64,000 bases of DNA, taken from positions 1 through 64,000 of the forward strand of contig NZ_JTGN01000016.1 of the NCBI RefSeq assembly GCF_000797495.1, in the 5' to 3' direction. This DNA comes from Robinsoniella peoriensis. GTDB taxonomy: Bacteria > Bacillota > Clostridia > Lachnospirales > Lachnospiraceae. The translations under genes and the position numbers were made by a program. The notes under the pieces are model-generated. The model was not told where the DNA came from, did not search any database, and saw nothing but the letters and a program-made list of their open reading frames with translations. Positions 1 through 8,095 of this stretch are shown here, in pieces (position 1 is the stretch's first letter; every line of letters starts with the position of its first letter).

Positions 1-497
<497 letters not shown>

Positions 498-612
498 ATA
501 AGGTTTAGGATAATGTCAATAAAGTTGATATGATCAACGAAGTTGGTAATGCAAGAACGGATGATAATTTGATGAATTTCTATGTGTGATTTTGAAGGTA
601 TATGCATGTGAG

Positions 613-637
613 GCAGCTAAAGATAGCTGCTTTTTTT
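613..637 (+). terminator. Terminator of the rRNA operon
   Basis: A 7-bp stem (GCAGCTA with TAGCTGC) with an AAGA loop is followed by seven T. It lies about 115 bases after the 23S end, and no 5S-like sequence is seen between them, so the operon appears to end with 23S. Confidence 0.85.
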
Positions 638-686
638 GTGTATAAATTTATGGATAAGCCAGTAATATGAGGCAAGAATGAAACAT

Positions 687-790
687 GAAAAAGAATAGTA
701 GGTAACATAGTAAAGAATAAATAATGAAAAAAATAATAGGCATCATAGTAAGGAATAAATAATAAAAAAAATAATAGGCATCATAGTCAG
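687..790. repeat. AT-rich tandem repeat, about 38 bp, 2.7 copies
   Basis: Three consecutive units start at 687, 726 and 764. The second and third share GAAAAAAATAATAGGCATCA apart from the first base; the first is more diverged (GGTAACATAG for GGCATCATAG). There is no coding capacity. The rest of 498-987 is A/T-rich non-coding spacer apart from the terminator. Confidence 0.75.
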
Positions 791-987
791 TCGTGGATCA
801 GCAAAAATAGTGAGAAAACATGGAAGACCATAGGTAACTATAAAATATAATGAAAGTCTACAAAATATAAACGTTTTAAATTTTACATAAACTTTAAATA
901 AAACAAGACTAGAATTAACAAATCCCATGTAGAATATAGACATAATAAAGTTACAAAGTAAATGTTATAATAAAGTGGGAGGGAAAT

Positions 988-1350
988 ATGCAGGTGATAT
1001 TAGGGTTTGTTTTAATGATAATAGGAATCTCTTATTGCACAGAGTCTATTCTATCAACGCATAAACGTGCATTAAGGCTTGTGAAACAGGCCGATCAGAA
1101 TGAATATTTTTCATTTTGTGCAAGAATATTTTTTGTATCATCATTTTTTGTATTCCTGTCGAAGATTGCTTATCTGGCGGAAGCTATTTCCTACCAACAG
1201 AATATATACTTCATTTTGGGAATATGTATCATAGGATTTGTTCTGGTGTTATTTATAAATAAAAGGAAGACGGGTATGTTTTTTCTTGTTAACACCGTTC
1301 AGGGTGATAAAAATAAATTGTATGTCGGAAAAAAAGCTTTAGAAAAATAA
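988..1350 (+). CDS. Small membrane protein of unknown function
   Basis: The product is a 120-residue protein preceded by a good ribosome binding site (GGGAGGG about 7 bases before ATG). Three hydrophobic stretches (about residues 3-18, 45-65 and 72-92) suggest three membrane segments. A basic tail (KRKTG, then KNK and KK) probably faces the cytoplasm. No family motif is recognised. It stands alone between the rRNA operon and a convergent sugar locus, and its stop codon lies inside the left arm of a 105-bp inverted repeat that could end its transcript. A TATAAT-like box at 966-971 sits just before the ribosome binding site, without a clear -35 box. Confidence 0.6.
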   Translation: MQVILGFVLMIIGISYCTESILSTHKRALRLVKQADQNEYFSFCARIFFVSSFFVFLSKIAYLAEAISYQQNIYFILGICIIGFVLVLFINKRKTGMFFLVNTVQGDKNKLYVGKKALEK

Positions 1351-1449
1351 ATAAAAAGTGCTGATTTGATTGAACCTACTCCCAATTGTTAGACCAAAAG
1401 TCTATCGATTAGGAGTTCGGTTTAATACGTCAGCACTTTATATTTATTT
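1345..1449. repeat. 105-bp near-perfect inverted repeat (MITE-like or bidirectional terminator)
   Basis: Outer arms 1345-1364 and 1430-1449 pair over 20 bp with one mismatch (core AAGTGCTGA / TCAGCACTT). Inner arms around 1370-1394 and 1400-1424 pair with a few mismatches, enclosing a short A-rich loop near 1395-1399. It overlaps the stop codon of the upstream gene and lies between two convergent genes. It could be a two-way terminator or a small non-autonomous mobile element; no flanking target duplication is obvious. Confidence 0.7.
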
Positions 1450-1485
1450 GGAAATATTTTTTATCCTTATATAAAAACTGATTTG

Positions 1486-2523
1486 TTATTTCAGGGAAAT
1501 ATAAGGATTCAGGCCGCCGGGGATATCCGGATTATGGTCTGTTTCAATGGCCTTGTAAAATGCCAGCATCTGACATATATTTATAAATGGAATACCCCAG
1601 GCAATGGGTTCAACAATGGCATGCAGGGAAACATGGTAATCCGATTCCCAGTAGTCTTTTGTATGATGTCCCAGAGTAATAACATAAGAACCACGGTTTT
1701 TTATATCTTTGATCATCTGCTTTTGGTAATTACTTTCATTGGGGTTAATGATAATAAGAAATAGTTTTTTTTCATTTGCCAGGACAATAGGTCCGTGCCG
1801 GTAATCCAGAAGATTAAAATACTCTCCGGGAAGTATACATATTTCAGTAAATGCCAGACTTCCTTCACTTGCAATTCCGCTGATTTCCCCATCACCCAAC
1901 ACAGTTACATTATTCCATTCTTTTTGTGCTATTATCTGACACATTTCTTTGTGTTCTTCTAAAAATGCTGACTGGTTTTCAAAAAATGTTTGAAATGCCG
2001 CTGCCAGTTGCTCGTTCTCTATATAGATCGCCAATAACATTGTTAATGAGTAGTAAATATTCGAAATAGTTCTTGTCTGGCATACGCTATGGTCAAAAGC
2101 CCATGGAATCTCCAGTGTAAAGTCCAGATATGGTTTCAAAGAACAATCGGTCTTTGCGATAATACCCATAGTTTTAAAGGTTGTAAGTTTACGCAGCTTT
2201 TCTAAAGCAAATAATACTTCACTGGTTTCACCGGACCGGGAGGCAACGATAACCAGAGCGTTGGTAAATATCCTGCTGTATTTCTCCGGTGACAAAATAA
2301 TCTCACCGCCGGAGACAGCTACTGTTTTTTTGTCAGTGTACATGGAGAACATAGCAGCGGCACCCTCACTCAGCATAAAGCCGGATCCGCAGCCTATGAA
2401 AATAATGTTTTGGAAGGGTTTTTTTATAAATTCATAAATCTGATCGTGTTTTTCTTTAAAAAGTGCCTGTGTTTGCATAAGAGCAGAAGGCTGGGAAAAA
2501 ATTTCAGTTTGAATGGTATACAT
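1486..2523 (-). CDS. Double SIS-domain sugar isomerase/deaminase-like protein
   Basis: The product is 345 residues with two sugar-isomerase (SIS) domains. The first has the glycine-rich turn GCGSG (44-48) and the phosphosugar-binding SRSGETSE segment (95-102). The second fills roughly residues 190-325. The C-terminus GGLNPYISLK resembles the tail of GlmS/AgaS/FrlB-type proteins, which act on phosphorylated amino or ketoamine sugars. It lacks the glutaminase half of GlmS, so a catabolic isomerase or deaminase is more likely. The start overlaps the upstream kinase gene by 20 bases and has AGGAGG 5 bases before ATG. Substrate is unknown. Together with a BadF-type kinase it implies phosphorylation followed by isomerisation or deamination of an amino sugar. 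Confidence 0.85.
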   Translation of the reverse strand: MYTIQTEIFSQPSALMQTQALFKEKHDQIYEFIKKPFQNIIFIGCGSGFMLSEGAAAMFSMYTDKKTVAVSGGEIILSPEKYSRIFTNALVIVASRSGETSEVLFALEKLRKLTTFKTMGIIAKTDCSLKPYLDFTLEIPWAFDHSVCQTRTISNIYYSLTMLLAIYIENEQLAAAFQTFFENQSAFLEEHKEMCQIIAQKEWNNVTVLGDGEISGIASEGSLAFTEICILPGEYFNLLDYRHGPIVLANEKKLFLIIINPNESNYQKQMIKDIKNRGSYVITLGHHTKDYWESDYHVSLHAIVEPIAWGIPFINICQMLAFYKAIETDHNPDIPGGLNPYISLK

Positions 2524-3505
2524 GTGGTTCCTCCTTTGATATTTGCTCTTTTAAATGAAGAGCTAATTCTGATAGTTCGTGATGATATATATTTTGAGCA
2601 GCCAGTAAGATGCCGCCTTGAACGGGCGGAAGATAAGGGGGAGTAAGGGTAATCGCAAGCTGCTTTAAATATCTTTGAAGGGGGTCAAGTATAAGACCTT
2701 CGTTTTTAAAAATTCCTCCGGAATAAGAAACGCGTACCGGAGTTTCAGGTGAAAATCCCAGTTTTCGATAAATTGCTTTTATTGAAATAAAGAGTTCATA
2801 AGCTGCCATATCATACAAGCGGCGGGCATTAGCATCGCCTTTCTTGGCAGCCTCACTCAAATACATCTGCATTTTTGCAATACCTTCCCGATTTCCTGAC
2901 AAGAAGTTATTATAATATGAGACCATATCCTCTTCATCATGAAGAGAGAGGGTATTATGTATTACATCATATAAGTACGAACGGTCTTCACGATAATCAC
3001 ATTCTTTAGCGAACAGTGAAAGTGTCTGCATTCCCAGCCAGTAAGCGGAACCTTCGTCTGAAAATACCGTATGCCATCCATTAGCCCTGGCACTTTTTCC
3101 TTCCATATTTTCCCCGTATGCAATGGCACCGGTGCCTGCTACAATATGTATACCATGAGATAGGTTGAGGGATCCGGCAAAACCTAATGAAACATCGTTG
3201 CAGAGCATTAGTACAGCCTGTGGCAGAAGAGCGTGGAAATATCCGGAGATCTTCCGGTCTGCAGCGGAATCTTCACCATAGCAGGGGATGCCGAAGGCTG
3301 CACTGCAAATTTGTTCTTTGCGGCATCCGGCTGTTTCAACAAGCTTGCTGATCCCGTTTTCCACCAGATCACATACACCGGAAATACCGATCTGGGGATG
3401 GGAACAGCCGGAAGTTTCGAAGCGGGCGGCAACAGACCCGGAGTAGGTAGTCAGCATCCAGGCGGTTTTAGTTCCGCCCCCATCCATACTTAAAAGATAC
3501 TTCAT
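2504..3505 (-). CDS. BadF/BadG-type ATPase, N-acetylglucosamine kinase-like
   Basis: The product is 333 residues of the ASKHA fold. DGGGTKT at residues 8-14 is the first phosphate motif and VAGTGAIAYG is the second nucleotide-binding loop. This BadF/BadG/BcrA family branch includes bacterial and animal GlcNAc kinases, so an amino-sugar kinase is the best guess. The start is set at 3505 because AGGAGG lies 6 bases upstream; a frame-open extension to 3580 lacks such a site. It lies between a GntR regulator (78 bases upstream) and the SIS gene (20-base overlap), forming one minus-strand unit. Confidence 0.85.
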   Translation of the reverse strand: MKYLLSMDGGGTKTAWMLTTYSGSVAARFETSGCSHPQIGISGVCDLVENGISKLVETAGCRKEQICSAAFGIPCYGEDSAADRKISGYFHALLPQAVLMLCNDVSLGFAGSLNLSHGIHIVAGTGAIAYGENMEGKSARANGWHTVFSDEGSAYWLGMQTLSLFAKECDYREDRSYLYDVIHNTLSLHDEEDMVSYYNNFLSGNREGIAKMQMYLSEAAKKGDANARRLYDMAAYELFISIKAIYRKLGFSPETPVRVSYSGGIFKNEGLILDPLQRYLKQLAITLTPPYLPPVQGGILLAAQNIYHHELSELALHLKEQISKEEPHVYHSN

Positions 3506-3583
3506 GTTGGTTCCTCCTTTGCATACTCCATGCATCTCGATCCTTATCTTAAATTTACTGTTATTGGATGTACTTGACATCCG

Positions 3584-4306
3584 TTAATTCAGTTCCACTC
3601 GGTAAGAGAAGAAATCACTTTTAATAAAGGCGACGGTATACTCAATGATATAATTTCTGGAAAAAGTGATTCTTTCAATCTTAATAGAAGTATCAGAAGT
3701 TTTGATGCCTAATAGCAGTGCATCTTCTCGTGAAACGGGGACTGCAGTTATGTTTTCAGTAGCCCGTTCCGGTATAATATTAAAGGACTGCATCGTTTTA
3801 TAAAGTCCGTTTTCCTTAATTTTCTCAAGGGTCATCTCAGGATAAATGCTCACCGGTATGTATGAAGTTTCCACTGCATAAGGAATGTCCTGGGCATATA
3901 GGCAGCGTATTAACTCATATACCATATCGCCGGGATTTAGTTTCAGATTTTCCATTACCTTGCCTACTGCCGGTATTTGTTTAAATGATAGAACTTTATT
4001 ACTATGCGTAATTCCTTTTGCTTCAATGTTTTCACGAAGGCTATAAAATTTTGTCAGAGTCTGTTCTATTCTGCGTACAGAGACAAAGGTACCTTTGCCC
4101 TGCTTACGGTAAATATAACCGTCTTTAGTTAATAAGTCCAGAGCATCACGGACGGTAATGCGGCTGAGCGCATAACGCGTACATAATTCCCGTTCGGTAG
4201 GCATTTTATCGTGTGGCTTCCACTCGCCGGAAGTTATTTTCTCAACTAATATATCGTAGAGCTGTGTGTATTTGAAATTATTTTGAACGTCGTTGTTTTT
4301 TGACAT
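3584..4306 (-). CDS. GntR-family regulator with UTRA effector domain
   Basis: The product is 240 residues. A winged helix-turn-helix (about 10-78) contains the typical GntR segment PTERELCTRYALSRITVRDA. A UTRA ligand-binding domain (about 95-235), as in HutC, NagR and TreR, binds small sugars or sugar phosphates. It heads the kinase-SIS unit and is divergent from the importer operon, which is the usual position for a local repressor induced by the imported sugar. GGAGGATC lies just before the ATG. A candidate operator overlaps the importer promoter at 4511-4538. Confidence 0.92.
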   Translation of the reverse strand: MSKNNDVQNNFKYTQLYDILVEKITSGEWKPHDKMPTERELCTRYALSRITVRDALDLLTKDGYIYRKQGKGTFVSVRRIEQTLTKFYSLRENIEAKGITHSNKVLSFKQIPAVGKVMENLKLNPGDMVYELIRCLYAQDIPYAVETSYIPVSIYPEMTLEKIKENGLYKTMQSFNIIPERATENITAVPVSREDALLLGIKTSDTSIKIERITFSRNYIIEYTVAFIKSDFFSYRVELN

Positions 4307-4368
4307 ACAGGATCCTCCTTAAATATGATTATGACATTACAGCGGAAATAAATCTTAAAGGTATTAAT

Positions 4369-4397
4369 ATAATATAACAACTATTAAAAATGTGCAA
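4369..4397 (-). promoter_or_regulatory. Probable promoter of the GntR-kinase-SIS unit
   Basis: On the minus strand TTGCAC (4397-4392), a 17-base spacer and TATTAT (4374-4369) match a sigma-A-type promoter about 60 bases before the regulator start. Confidence 0.55.
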
Positions 4398-4496
4398 GGG
4401 CTTTTTGAAAAATAAAAATAAAACGTAATAATGTATAAAAAATGACTATAAATATTGTTAAATAATGATGAAAAGTGAATAATTTGCATAAATGTA

Positions 4497-4525
4497 TTGC
4501 AAGTAGTATAAACTTGTCTTATAAT
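4497..4525 (+). promoter_or_regulatory. Sigma-A-type promoter of the importer/GH4 operon
   Basis: TTGCAA (4497-4502), a 17-base spacer and TATAAT (4520-4525) form a strong promoter. It implies a leader of about 310 bases before the binding-protein gene, which is unusually long. Confidence 0.8.
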
Positions 4526-4538
4526 AGCAATACAAGTT
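4511..4538. promoter_or_regulatory. Candidate GntR/UTRA operator
   Basis: The inverted repeat AACTTGT (4511-4517) and ACAAGTT (4532-4538) brackets the -10 box of the importer promoter, where a bound repressor would block initiation. Assigning it to the adjacent GntR protein is inference. Confidence 0.45.
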
Positions 4539-4666
4539 AGATAAGGGAAACGTAAGGACAAGAAGAATATTGGTTCTATAAAAACAGGATCAATATAGGA
4601 AGAGAGGTGAACGGGGGTTCATTATTATGACGACTTGATAAGTGCAATATTCAAACATTACCCCAT

Positions 4667-4731
4667 GAATAGAACAAGCCGGCTTGTTCTATTCCAAAAT
4701 CAGTAGTGTGAAAGCGGTTTTCTTTCACACT
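4667..4731. repeat. Dispersed palindromic element, copy 1 (palindrome plus GTGTGAAAG hairpin)
   Basis: A perfect 28-bp palindrome at 4667-4694 (core AACAAGCCGGCTTGTT) is followed by a second hairpin at 4705-4731 (AGTGTGAAAG, 7-base loop, CTTTCACACT). The same two-part layout recurs near 57272-57333. It lies in the long leader of the importer operon and has no T-run, so it is not a simple terminator. Confidence 0.8.
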
Positions 4732-4843
4732 TGATCCGGAAAAAATCAGGAGAAGGTTTGGATTAGATAGGTAAAGGATGCCTTGTAGCAATTTAGAAAA
4801 CAAAACCATAATTTTGGTTTATGTAAATTTGGAGGATAATACT

Positions 4844-6211
4844 ATGAGAAGAAAAAAAGGAATCACAGTTATTTTAACCTGTATGCTGGCTATGTCTTCA
4901 GTTCTTTATGGCTGTTCCGGTAAAGAAAATTCAGAAGCACAGAAAAAAGATGAAACGAAAACAGCGGTATCTTCGGAAGCGGATCAGCCGGATACGCAAA
5001 ATGCAGAGGCTAATGGAGAGCCTGTGACACTTTGGATGCATAACGGTCCTGCATTTGTAAAGGCAACAAAGGAACTGGCGGCAGAATTTGAGTCTGAGAC
5101 CGGGATCAAAATTGATATACAGGTATTTCCGTATGATGTTATGAGTCAGAAGATGAAAGCTTCTTTTACTGCCGGGAATGAGCCTGATATTATTCAGGGA
5201 TTCGGTGCATGGATGCCGACCTATATCAACCAGGGAGTGTTAGCTAAAGTACCGGATGATATGGCATCAGATTTAAAGGAGAATTTCCTGTCCGGTGCAG
5301 TGGAGGGGTATGAAAAAGATGGCTCCTATTATGGTGTTCCCATCGAAATGCAGATGGAAAGCGGATTATTTTATGTGCCGGAAAAGGCTAAGGAGTCCGG
5401 AATAGAAGGGGCACCTAAGACTTTTGAAGAAGTTATTAAAATTGCCAAGGATCATGTGAAATACAATGGAGATGTTCTGGAATATGGCGGTCTGGAATTT
5501 GACAACGGTGACAATGTTGCACAGTTATTCCTGTCCTGGATACTGCAGTATGGCGGAAACTTCTGGGATGAAAGCAGGACCCATATGGTTCTCCAGTCTG
5601 AAGAGGCAAAAATGGCATGGCAGAAACTGGTGGATCTTATCGAAGCAGACAAGGTCACAGATACTAAGCATATTACTGGGGATATCACATCAGATGTATT
5701 TTTCTTTAACAAGAAAGCAGCGCAGCTAATCAAAGGATCCTGGGCTTCAGCGATTGGTGAGGAGTTGAAAAATGATGACTGGGAATATACATTTCTTCCT
5801 CCGGTCACCGGAGATGAACCTCATTTTGTTGTGGAAACCGGATGGGCTTATGTAGTATCTGAAAATAGTAAGAATAAAGACAATGCCTTTAAATTCATAC
5901 AGTATTGTCTGCAGCCCGAAAAGTCACTTGAGTTTAATCTTGCAACAAAGACAATTCCGTCTTTAAAAGCATTAGTAGAAGATCCGGCATATACGGAAGC
6001 GGAAGAGAATGTACGATTTAAGGACCAGTTCCAATATTTAAAATATGCGCAGAATGTAGGCCCGGTTCAGGATATGGATTTTGTCAAGACCACAATCCGG
6101 GATATATTTAAAAGCCAGATTGATGGCAAGTATACCACAGAGGAAGCTTTGAATAAGGCTGAGACGGATATTAATCAGCATATCGATTCTCTGTTAGCCC
6201 AGACAAAATAA
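4844..6211 (+). CDS. Sugar ABC transporter substrate-binding lipoprotein
   Basis: The product is a 455-residue family-1 extracellular solute-binding protein. The lipoprotein signal peptide ends in LYGC (Cys 24), and an acidic Ser/Glu-rich linker precedes the mature domain, which starts near GEPVTLWMHNG. It captures a sugar or oligosaccharide outside the membrane and delivers it to the two permeases encoded next. The start is the ATG at 4844, with GGAGG 8 bases upstream; the open frame reaching back to 4778 would mask the signal peptide. It is separated from the permease genes by a hairpin (6225-6262). The neighbouring amino-sugar kinase and GH4 genes suggest a glycoside of an amino or acidic sugar, but the ligand cannot be read from sequence. 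Confidence 0.92.
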   Translation: MRRKKGITVILTCMLAMSSVLYGCSGKENSEAQKKDETKTAVSSEADQPDTQNAEANGEPVTLWMHNGPAFVKATKELAAEFESETGIKIDIQVFPYDVMSQKMKASFTAGNEPDIIQGFGAWMPTYINQGVLAKVPDDMASDLKENFLSGAVEGYEKDGSYYGVPIEMQMESGLFYVPEKAKESGIEGAPKTFEEVIKIAKDHVKYNGDVLEYGGLEFDNGDNVAQLFLSWILQYGGNFWDESRTHMVLQSEEAKMAWQKLVDLIEADKVTDTKHITGDITSDVFFFNKKAAQLIKGSWASAIGEELKNDDWEYTFLPPVTGDEPHFVVETGWAYVVSENSKNKDNAFKFIQYCLQPEKSLEFNLATKTIPSLKALVEDPAYTEAEENVRFKDQFQYLKYAQNVGPVQDMDFVKTTIRDIFKSQIDGKYTTEEALNKAETDINQHIDSLLAQTK

Positions 6212-6224
6212 ACAGAATGGAGAG

Positions 6225-6262
6225 TGCTGCAAAATAAATTTTCCGGACTTTATTTTGCAGCA
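6225..6262 (+). other. Intercistronic hairpin between binding-protein and permease genes
   Basis: A perfect 14-bp stem (TGCTGCAAAATAAA with its complement) around a 10-base loop has no T-run after it. Such hairpins often protect the upstream mRNA end so that more binding protein than permease is made. That role is inferred. Confidence 0.7.
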
Positions 6263-6280
6263 GTTCCTTAAGGAGGCAGG

Positions 6281-7186
6281 ATGATGAATAAAAAAGTGAA
6301 GAGGAAACAGGGTATCAGCCGCCGTCAAAGAAGATTTGTCATAATAGGGCTGACTCCTATTCTGATTGTATTCTTTGTCTTTTCCGTTATACCGATATTT
6401 TATAGTTTTATCATGTCGCTTTTTAATCATAGTGGATTTGGCCAGGCACCTTTTGTGGGTTTGGATAATTATGTTCAATTAGTACATGATACGGAATTTT
6501 TAGGTTCATTGAAAAATACAATTATTTTTGTTCTGATTGCGGTTAATGCAAATATCGTTATTTCAACATTGATGGCAGTTGTAATCAAATCAATAAAAAA
6601 GCGGAAAATCCGTTCATTCTTCAGAGGATGGTTTTTTATCCCGGCAGTTATTCCTATTGTAGCGTTATGCTATGTCTGGGCCATTATGTATCAGCCCAGT
6701 TCCGGGATTATTAATAAAATGCTTTCTTTAGCAGGAATAGCACCTGTTAACTGGTTAACAGGCAGCAGTACGGCATTAATTGCGATTATCATTACTACTT
6801 TGTGGTGTGATCTGGGATATAATATTGTTTTAATTCTGGCAGGAATGGACAGCGTTCCTGAAATGTTTCTGGAAGCTGCTTCCATTGACGGTGCGAATTG
6901 CGTACAGAGGTTTTTCCGGATTACGCTTCCCCTTTTATCCAGAAATATGCTATTTGTCAGTATGATGACGTATATCACCTATTTTCAGGCTTTTGCCCAA
7001 ATACAGATTATGACCAAGGGCGGACCCAATAATGCGACCAATGTCATAGCCTACAATATTTACAATTATGCATTCCAATATTCCCAGATGGGTTATGCTT
7101 CTGCAATGGCAATGGTATTACTGGGAATCATTTTAATTATATCCATGGTACAGTTTTTTAGTGTAAAGTCAGACTGGGAATATTAG
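6281..7186 (+). CDS. Sugar ABC transporter permease (MalF/UgpA type)
   Basis: The product is 301 residues with about six membrane helices, beginning with a basic N-terminus and a long first helix (about residues 20-42). The cytoplasmic EAA loop (EAASIDGANCVQRFFRITLP) couples to the ATPase. AGGAGG precedes two adjacent ATG codons (6281 and 6284); the second has better spacing, so the true start may be one codon later. It pairs with the next gene to form the membrane channel. No ATPase gene is present in this operon, so a shared MsmX-type ATPase is assumed. Confidence 0.93.
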   Translation: MMNKKVKRKQGISRRQRRFVIIGLTPILIVFFVFSVIPIFYSFIMSLFNHSGFGQAPFVGLDNYVQLVHDTEFLGSLKNTIIFVLIAVNANIVISTLMAVVIKSIKKRKIRSFFRGWFFIPAVIPIVALCYVWAIMYQPSSGIINKMLSLAGIAPVNWLTGSSTALIAIIITTLWCDLGYNIVLILAGMDSVPEMFLEAASIDGANCVQRFFRITLPLLSRNMLFVSMMTYITYFQAFAQIQIMTKGGPNNATNVIAYNIYNYAFQYSQMGYASAMAMVLLGIILIISMVQFFSVKSDWEY

Positions 7187-7199
7187 GAGGGGGGATACC

Positions 7200-8015
7200 A
7201 TGAAGATACTGTCAAAGATTTTAAAAGGTTTTATATTAGGTATAGGGTTCTTGGTAGTTGCCTTTCCGTTTCTATGGTGTGTTCTGCTTTCTTTTAAAGG
7301 AAATGCGGAAATTATGAGTATAGAGTCCTCATTCTTTCCTACGCAGATTGTCCTGGATGGATATAAGAAGGTTTTAACAGAGGCTCCGTTTATGAGATGG
7401 CTGTTTAACAGTATTGTAACGTCTGTTCTTGCCACCGGAATTGTGGCACTGACCAGTTGTCTGGGAGGATATATTTTTGGTAAATTTCAATTTCGAGGAA
7501 AAAATATACTGTTTATGGGAATATTGGCAACCATGATGGTTCCCTTTCAGGTAACGATGATTCCAACGTACCTGATCAGTAATAAGCTGCATATTTTAGA
7601 TACACTTGCGGCATTGGTAATTCCTTATATGGTTTCCGGATTCGGAATCTTTCTGTGCCGTCAGTTTGCGGAGAATGTGCCGGATGAGATTATGGAAGCC
7701 GGACGGATTGAAGGAGCCGGAGAGTGGCGGATTTTTTTCGGACTGATTATTCCGATGATCAAACCCGCGATATCGGCACTTTGCATCTTTACTTTTATGG
7801 GCAGGTGGAATGATTATTTATGGCCGCTGATTGCACTTACCAGTGAGAATAAGATGACCCTGCCCCTTGCGCTTAATTTTTTCAATTCCAGTCTGTTAAC
7901 GGATTATAACTCATCAATGAGTGCGGGGGTTTTAGTAATGCTGCCGATTATAATTGTATATTTTATTTTCCAGAAGCAGTTTGTAGAAAGTATCACATTA
8001 ACGGGGATTAAGTAG
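7200..8015 (+). CDS. Sugar ABC transporter permease (MalG/UgpE type)
   Basis: The product is 271 residues with six predicted membrane helices, and has the EAA loop MEAGRIEGAGEWRIFFGLII. The C-terminal ending SITLTGIK is typical of MalG-type permeases. AGGAGG lies 8-9 bases before the ATG and the gap to the previous gene is only 13 bases, so the two are co-translated partners of one importer. A GTTGAAAG hairpin follows the stop codon before the GH4 gene. Confidence 0.93.
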   Translation: MKILSKILKGFILGIGFLVVAFPFLWCVLLSFKGNAEIMSIESSFFPTQIVLDGYKKVLTEAPFMRWLFNSIVTSVLATGIVALTSCLGGYIFGKFQFRGKNILFMGILATMMVPFQVTMIPTYLISNKLHILDTLAALVIPYMVSGFGIFLCRQFAENVPDEIMEAGRIEGAGEWRIFFGLIIPMIKPAISALCIFTFMGRWNDYLWPLIALTSENKMTLPLALNFFNSSLLTDYNSSMSAGVLVMLPIIIVYFIFQKQFVESITLTGIK

Positions 8016-8025
8016 AGAGGTGACA

Positions 8026-8050
8026 GGTTGAAAGAAAAGTACTTTCAACT
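8026..8050 (+). repeat. Short GTTGAAAG hairpin (family B-like)
   Basis: GTTGAAAG (8027-8034), a 7-base loop and CTTTCAAC (8042-8049) form a hairpin between the permease and GH4 genes. Its arms match the core of the longer hairpins at 46523-46576 and 59420-59471. There is no T-run. Confidence 0.6.
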
Positions 8051-8095
8051 TCCTTAATTTATATGAGCGCTTAAAGCGCACGGATGGGAGCAAAA

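Noticed and set aside
613-637. 5S rRNA between the 23S end and this hairpin
   Set aside because: Only about 115 bases are available and they lack the conserved 5S segments and fold.
743-943. 66-residue minus-strand frame after the rRNA operon
   Set aside because: It comes from AT-rich repeat DNA, has no ribosome site and no recognisable protein pattern.
1345-1449. Insertion sequence
   Set aside because: There is no transposase frame and no clear target-site duplication; only an inverted repeat can be supported.
4364-4561. 65-residue minus-strand frame between the GntR and binding-protein genes
   Set aside because: It covers both divergent promoters and a probable operator, and lacks a ribosome site.
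4667-4694. Transcription terminator
   Set aside because: The palindrome has no T-run and lies in the leader of an operon that must be read through.
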